Shown here piece by piece: positions 60,273 to 64,000 of a DNA stretch of 64,000 nucleotides. The translations under genes and the position numbers were made by a program. The DNA is from CAXMQZ01 sp963719055 (GTDB lineage Bacteria; Acidobacteriota; Thermoanaerobaculia; Multivoradales; JAHEKO01), in contig CAVRAU010000021.1 in assembly GCA_963719055.1 (NCBI GenBank), forward strand, positions 124,001 to 188,000. Direction: 5' to 3'. The notes beneath the pieces are model-generated. The model worked only from the letters and a program-made list of their open reading frames with translations, searched no databases and had not been told where the DNA came from. Numbering within the stretch: the first letter of the stretch is position 1; each line of letters starts with the position of its first letter.

Positions 60273-62687
60273 ATGTCCCAGGACTCCACGATCACCCCGG
60301 ACGCAGACCGCACGGCGAAGCTAGCTGATTCGTCCAGCGTAGCGCGGTTGATCGGCCACTACCGGCTTCTCCAGAAGATCGGCGAGGGCGGCATGGGAGA
60401 GGTCTGGGAGGCCGAGCAGACTGAGCCTGTCCAACGACGCGTGGCGCTCAAGCTGATCAAACGAGGAATGGACTCGACTCAAGTCGTCGCTCGTTTCGAG
60501 TCCGAGCGACAAGCGCTGGCCTTGATGGACCATCCATCCATTGCGAAGGTCTTTGATGCTGGCACCACAGAACGAGGGCGCCCCTACTTCGTCATGGAAC
60601 TCGTCCATGGCGTGCCCATCACAGAGTACTGTGACCGGCACCGGATGTCAGTGCGCCAACGGCTGAAACTGTTCATCCAGGCCTGTGAAGGCATCCAACA
60701 TGCACATCAAAAGGCCGTGATTCACCGCGATGTGAAGCCCACCAACATTCTCGTCGCCGAGCAGAACGGTAGCCCGGTGCCCAAGATCATCGATTTTGGT
60801 GTCGCCAAGGCCACCGCACAGCGCTTGACCGAAAGGACTCTGTTTACCGAGCTCGGTCAACTGATCGGCACTCCCGAGTACATGAGCCCTGAGCAGGCCG
60901 AGCTCACCGGCGAGGACATCGACATTCGCACCGATGTCTACTCTCTGGGTATGGTGCTCTACGAGTTGCTGGTTGGGGCTCTGCCGTTCGACCCCAAGGA
61001 GCTCAGGCAGGCGGGCCTGATCGAGCTGCAACGCAAGATTCGCGAAGACGAGCCTGCCAAACCGAGCACCCAGATCACGCGAATGGGAGACTCCTCCACC
61101 CTCGCAGCCAAGGCTCGGCGCACCACTCCGGCGGCACTTGCCAAGAACCTGCGGGGCGATCTCGACTGGATCGTCCTCAAGGCCCTCGACAAGGACCGCA
61201 ACCGACGGTACGAGTCCGCCCGTGCCCTGGCTCTGGATATCCGTCGCTTCCAGGCTGACGAGGCCATCGAGGCTCGACCCCCCAACACTCTTTACCGATT
61301 CGAGAAGTTCGTGAAACGGCACAAACTCGCAGTGGCGGTCTCGTCCCTGCTCGCGTTCTCGCTGGTGATTCTGACTCTGCTGATGACCGTCCAGTCGATC
61401 CGCATCGCTCGAGAGCGAGATCGAGCCGAGAGTGAAGCGGCCAAAGCCGAAGCGGTCGTCGAGTTTCTTCAGGACACCCTGGGATCGGCCGACCCCTATG
61501 AAGGCCGCGGCCGCGAGGTCACGGTGGCGCAAGTGCTCGACCGCGCTGCCGACGAAGTCGACACCTCCTTCGCCGGGGAGCCGCTGACTCGGTCCGCCGT
61601 GCGTCAGACCATCGGCGTAACCTACTCCCATCTCGGTCGCTACCCGGAGGCCGAGTCGCTTCTTCGACAGAGCCTCGAGACGCGACGTCAGCTCCTCGGC
61701 GACCACAACGCCGACGTGGCGGAAAGCCTCGCCTCTCTGGCCTGGCTGCGGACGGCTCAGGGAGACTACACCGAGGCCGAATCCCTGTACGAGGAAGCGT
61801 TGAAGATCTGGGAAGGCGAGTCGGGAGACGTTCGCGCCGAGGTCGCAGAGGCCCTCAACGGACTCGGCGGCGCCCTCTACGGTGACGGCCGATACGCCGA
61901 AGCGGCCGATCTCTTCCGAGAGGCCATCGAGCTGAGACGGCAGGTCTTCGCTGACGACAGCGAGGAGGTGGCCACGAGCCAGAACGATCTGGCCATGTCG
62001 TTGGCACGACAGGGCCAGTACGAGGAGGCCGAGCCCCTCTACCTGGAGGTCTTGTCGACCCGCCAGCGGCTGCACGCGGAAGATCACCCAAACCTCGCCC
62101 AGACGCTCAACAACACGGGGATGTTCTACTACCGCAGCGGTGATTCCGTCACGGCAGAACCCTATCTTCGGCAGAGCCTCGAGATGAATCGGCGGCTGCT
62201 GGGCGACAAACACCCGGAGGTCTCCACCAGTCTCAACAACATCGGCCTGGTCCTCGTGGACAAGGGGGACTTCGCGGGAGCGGCTGCGGTCTTCCGGGAA
62301 GTGCTCGCCCTGGACACGGAGCTTCTGGGCGAACAGCACCCCTACGTTGCCGGCACGCTACGTAGTCTCGGCGACGCCCTCATGCGTGCCGGGGACCTCG
62401 GAGAGGCCGAGACTCTCCTGCGTGAAGCCGAGCAGAGATATCGAGTAGCGCTCGACGAGGGGCATTGGCAAGTCAGCAACACCCAGAGCTTCATCGGTGA
62501 GTGTCTCCAGCTTCAGGGCCGTTTTGAGGAAGCGGAGGAGCTCCTGCTGGCGGCCTACCCCGCCCTCGCGGCCCAGCTCGGTCCCGACCACAGGCGCACC
62601 CAGCGGGCGCTGCAGCGAGTTGTCGACCTCTACGACGCCTGGGGCAAACCCGAAGAAGCCGCCGAGTATCGAGCCCGACTGGCCTAG
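60273..62687 (+). CDS. K11: intact Ser/Thr kinase with TM and kinesin-light-chain-type TPRs
   Basis: 804 residues without a break. ATG 60273 is preceded by AGGAGGTT. It is of the K5 subfamily: YRLLQKIGEGGMGEVWEAEQ, RRVALKLIKRGMDSTQV, VIHRDVKPTNILV, KIIDFGVAKATA, EYMSPEQAELTGEDIDIRTD. A membrane helix (VAVSSLLAFSLVILTLLMTV) follows the kinase domain. About eight TPR units are present, many of the form YxEAExLYxxxLxxRxxxxGxxHPxVAxSLNNLA (for example LLRQSLETRRQLLGDHNADV). The end, WGKPEEAAEYRARLA, matches K5. The TPR part is outside the membrane if topology is single-pass. The TAG stop abuts a palindromic element. Confidence 0.94.
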   Translation: MSQDSTITPDADRTAKLADSSSVARLIGHYRLLQKIGEGGMGEVWEAEQTEPVQRRVALKLIKRGMDSTQVVARFESERQALALMDHPSIAKVFDAGTTERGRPYFVMELVHGVPITEYCDRHRMSVRQRLKLFIQACEGIQHAHQKAVIHRDVKPTNILVAEQNGSPVPKIIDFGVAKATAQRLTERTLFTELGQLIGTPEYMSPEQAELTGEDIDIRTDVYSLGMVLYELLVGALPFDPKELRQAGLIELQRKIREDEPAKPSTQITRMGDSSTLAAKARRTTPAALAKNLRGDLDWIVLKALDKDRNRRYESARALALDIRRFQADEAIEARPPNTLYRFEKFVKRHKLAVAVSSLLAFSLVILTLLMTVQSIRIARERDRAESEAAKAEAVVEFLQDTLGSADPYEGRGREVTVAQVLDRAADEVDTSFAGEPLTRSAVRQTIGVTYSHLGRYPEAESLLRQSLETRRQLLGDHNADVAESLASLAWLRTAQGDYTEAESLYEEALKIWEGESGDVRAEVAEALNGLGGALYGDGRYAEAADLFREAIELRRQVFADDSEEVATSQNDLAMSLARQGQYEEAEPLYLEVLSTRQRLHAEDHPNLAQTLNNTGMFYYRSGDSVTAEPYLRQSLEMNRRLLGDKHPEVSTSLNNIGLVLVDKGDFAGAAAVFREVLALDTELLGEQHPYVAGTLRSLGDALMRAGDLGEAETLLREAEQRYRVALDEGHWQVSNTQSFIGECLQLQGRFEEAEELLLAAYPALAAQLGPDHRRTQRALQRVVDLYDAWGKPEEAAEYRARLA

Positions 62688-62708
62688 GTGCCGGCCTTGC
62701 GCGTGCGA
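62685..62708. repeat. palindromic element remnant at the K11 stop codon
   Basis: TAGGTGCCGGCCTTGCGCGT then GCG: the K11 TAG followed by a shortened arm and the TTGCGC loop. Confidence 0.5.
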
Positions 62709-62839
62709 ATATCGACACCCGGCTATATATCTCCCACCCCTACGGGTGGTCACCAATCGGCGCACAATTGATAGCTTCTCGAGCATACGTCCGGAAGTAC
62801 CATGAAGGTAGAGCAAGGCACTAAAAGGAGGATTGACCC

Positions 62840-64000
62840 ATGAAGCGAAGATTCATCATCGCCGTCGTCGGTTTGTCGTTGATGGGGGCCAGCGGAGCCC
62901 TGTGCAAGACAACACTTCCTGGATTGCACGCCGCGGCGAAGATCCTGCGGGATGTGGATGGCATCCCCCATATCCTGGCCAACAACGAGCACGATGCCGT
63001 CATGATCCAGGGCTGGGTCCACGCCCAGGATCGCCTGTTCCAGATGGACTACAGCCGCCGTCAGGCGAGCGGCACCCTGGCCGAGCTGTTGGGAAGCGCC
63101 GCTCTGCCCAGCGACGTCGAGCTGCGCACCCTCGGTCTGCGGCGCGCTGCCGAGCGCTCGCTGCCGCTGCTTTCACCCGACGTGCGGGCAGCGCTCGAGG
63201 CCTATGCCGACGGTATCAATGCCTGGGTCGCCCGCAACCCGTTGCCTCCCGAGTACGGCCTCCTGGAGATCACCCAGTTCGAGCCCTGGACGGCGCTGGA
63301 CTCCGTCGCTGTGACCAAGCTGCTCGCCTTCGGCCTGTCCTTCGATCTCGATCTCGGACTGTCGATCTCCTTTCTGAGCTATGTGGAGGCCGGCGGGTTC
63401 TTCGGATTCGACGGCGCAGCGCTGTTCTCCGAGGACCTCTTTCGCACCGCCCCGTTCGATCCGGCTTCGACCGTGCCGGACGCCACGGGCATGGCGACTC
63501 CGGTCTCCTTCGGTGCAGGGCAGCACCCGCCACTGGCAGGACGGGGAACCGTCGAGGACAACGCGACCGCCCTGCGGCAGGAGATCCTCGACCTGGCCAA
63601 GAACTATCTCGAGCGCGCCAAGGCGGTGCCGCTCCTCGAGCGGGCTCTCGATCCGAATCGCGAGGCCCAGGGGAGCAACGAGTGGGCCATCAGCGGTCCG
63701 CTGACGGACAACGGGTACCCCCTGGTGGCCAATGATCCGCATCTGGCCCTGAACGCACCCTCGACCTTCTACCAGATTCACTTGCGCACAGCCTCCGACG
63801 GCTTCGACATCATCGGCAGCAGCTTCCCCGGCGTGCCCTATGTCGCCATCGGTCAGAACAAGAAACTCGCCTGGGGTGCCACCGTCAATCCGATGGATGT
63901 GACGGACCTTTATCAGGAGCAGGTTGTCCCCGACCTGGACTCACCCAGCGGCTCTGAGCACGGTCTACCTGGGAACCCTCGAGCCGATCATCCCGCTGCC
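62840..64000 (+). CDS. penicillin acylase family (Ntn hydrolase), N-terminal part
   Basis: ATG 62840 follows AAAAGGAGGA; the frame runs to the window edge, so the 3' end is missing. A signal peptide (MKRRFIIAVVGLSLMGASG) precedes the family opening ILRDVDGIPHILANNEHDAV, HAQDRLFQMDYSRRQASGTL and AELLG. The nucleophile Ser, the new N-terminus after self-cleavage, is residue 279 in EAQGSNEWAISG; VANDPHLALNAPSTFYQIHL and SFPGVPYVAIGQNKKLAWGA also match. Near 63945 the frame breaks (continuing ALSTVYLGTLEPIIPL). The enzyme should cleave amide bonds of beta-lactams, acyl-homoserine lactones or similar in the periplasm; the substrate is unknown. Confidence 0.9.
   Translation, partial: MKRRFIIAVVGLSLMGASGALCKTTLPGLHAAAKILRDVDGIPHILANNEHDAVMIQGWVHAQDRLFQMDYSRRQASGTLAELLGSAALPSDVELRTLGLRRAAERSLPLLSPDVRAALEAYADGINAWVARNPLPPEYGLLEITQFEPWTALDSVAVTKLLAFGLSFDLDLGLSISFLSYVEAGGFFGFDGAALFSEDLFRTAPFDPASTVPDATGMATPVSFGAGQHPPLAGRGTVEDNATALRQEILDLAKNYLERAKAVPLLERALDPNREAQGSNEWAISGPLTDNGYPLVANDPHLALNAPSTFYQIHLRTASDGFDIIGSSFPGVPYVAIGQNKKLAWGATVNPMDVTDLYQEQVVPDLDSPSGSEHGLPGNPRADHPAA

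Noticed and set aside
60648..62339. 563-codon open frame antisense to K11
   Set aside because: Shadow of the TPR region; low-complexity periodicity reflects the TPR codons on the other strand.
62833..63735. Plus-strand frame starting at 62833 upstream of the acylase
   Set aside because: It is out of frame with the penicillin acylase motifs, which follow from ATG 62840 with a proper ribosome site.

Overview
The window is GC-rich bacterial chromosome, most likely from an Acidobacteriota lineage (Thermoanaerobaculia/Holophagae-like). This is an inference from gene content: many PknB-type Ser/Thr kinases beginning MIG(T/K)TLSHY with C-terminal TolB-like beta-propellers or TPR repeats, DUF5916/CBM9, DUF5694, DUF6515 and DUF2092 proteins, twin amidohydrolases, and short intergenic palindromes. 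No rRNA, tRNA, CRISPR array or complete insertion sequence was seen.

Layout. 1-2.3 kb: the end of a truncated gene, a CGNR zinc-finger regulator divergent from a DinB fragment plus a shikimate-kinase-like protein, and a small Arg/Asp-repeat (DRR) protein. 2.4-5.1 kb: kinase K1, flanked by two related DRR modules. 5.6-17.9 kb: a secreted/periplasmic metabolic block (three amidohydrolase domains in two coupled genes, TPR lipoprotein, M14 carboxypeptidase, DUF5694, DUF5916). 18-22.6 kb: aldose epimerase, MerR regulator coupled to a VIT-vWA protein, SnoaL-like protein. 22.8-34.8 kb: kinases K2-K5 with a PilZ protein and a CoA-binding protein. 35-37.6 kb: a PAS-GAF-PAS-GGDEF-EAL protein. 37.8-43.6 kb: K6, DUF6515/DUF2092, a dead VapBC-like pair, a SnoaL-like protein. 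43.6-56.8 kb: a propeller fragment, K7, K8, DinB, a SpoIIE-type phosphatase, K9, gene debris, K10. 57-64 kb: secreted proteins, an IS3 transposase remnant, K11, and the start of a penicillin acylase.

Eleven kinase genes plus one fragment lie in 64 kb. They share a catalytic module but carry different outputs: propeller (K1, K4, K8), TolB-like plus TPR (K2, K3, K6, K7, K10), or TPR only (K5, K9, K11). With the GGDEF-EAL protein, the PilZ protein and a PP2C phosphatase this looks like a signalling island.

The most striking signal is a family of GC-rich palindromic elements, about 22-50 bp, with ends reading TAG on the outgoing strand. About 35 copies or remnants are listed. They sit exactly on the stop codons of eight genes (one copy supplies the TAG stops of two convergent genes), inside kinase coding sequence at the same hinge loop in K4, K6 and K8 (again in the K8 activation loop), and between a promoter-proximal relic kinase start and the working start of the same three kinases.

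Many long genes carry single-base frame breaks. Some are clearly homopolymer-like, so assembly or read error is a real possibility; K4 and the toxin-antitoxin remnant look truly decayed. Joined genes are given as one span with approximate break positions.
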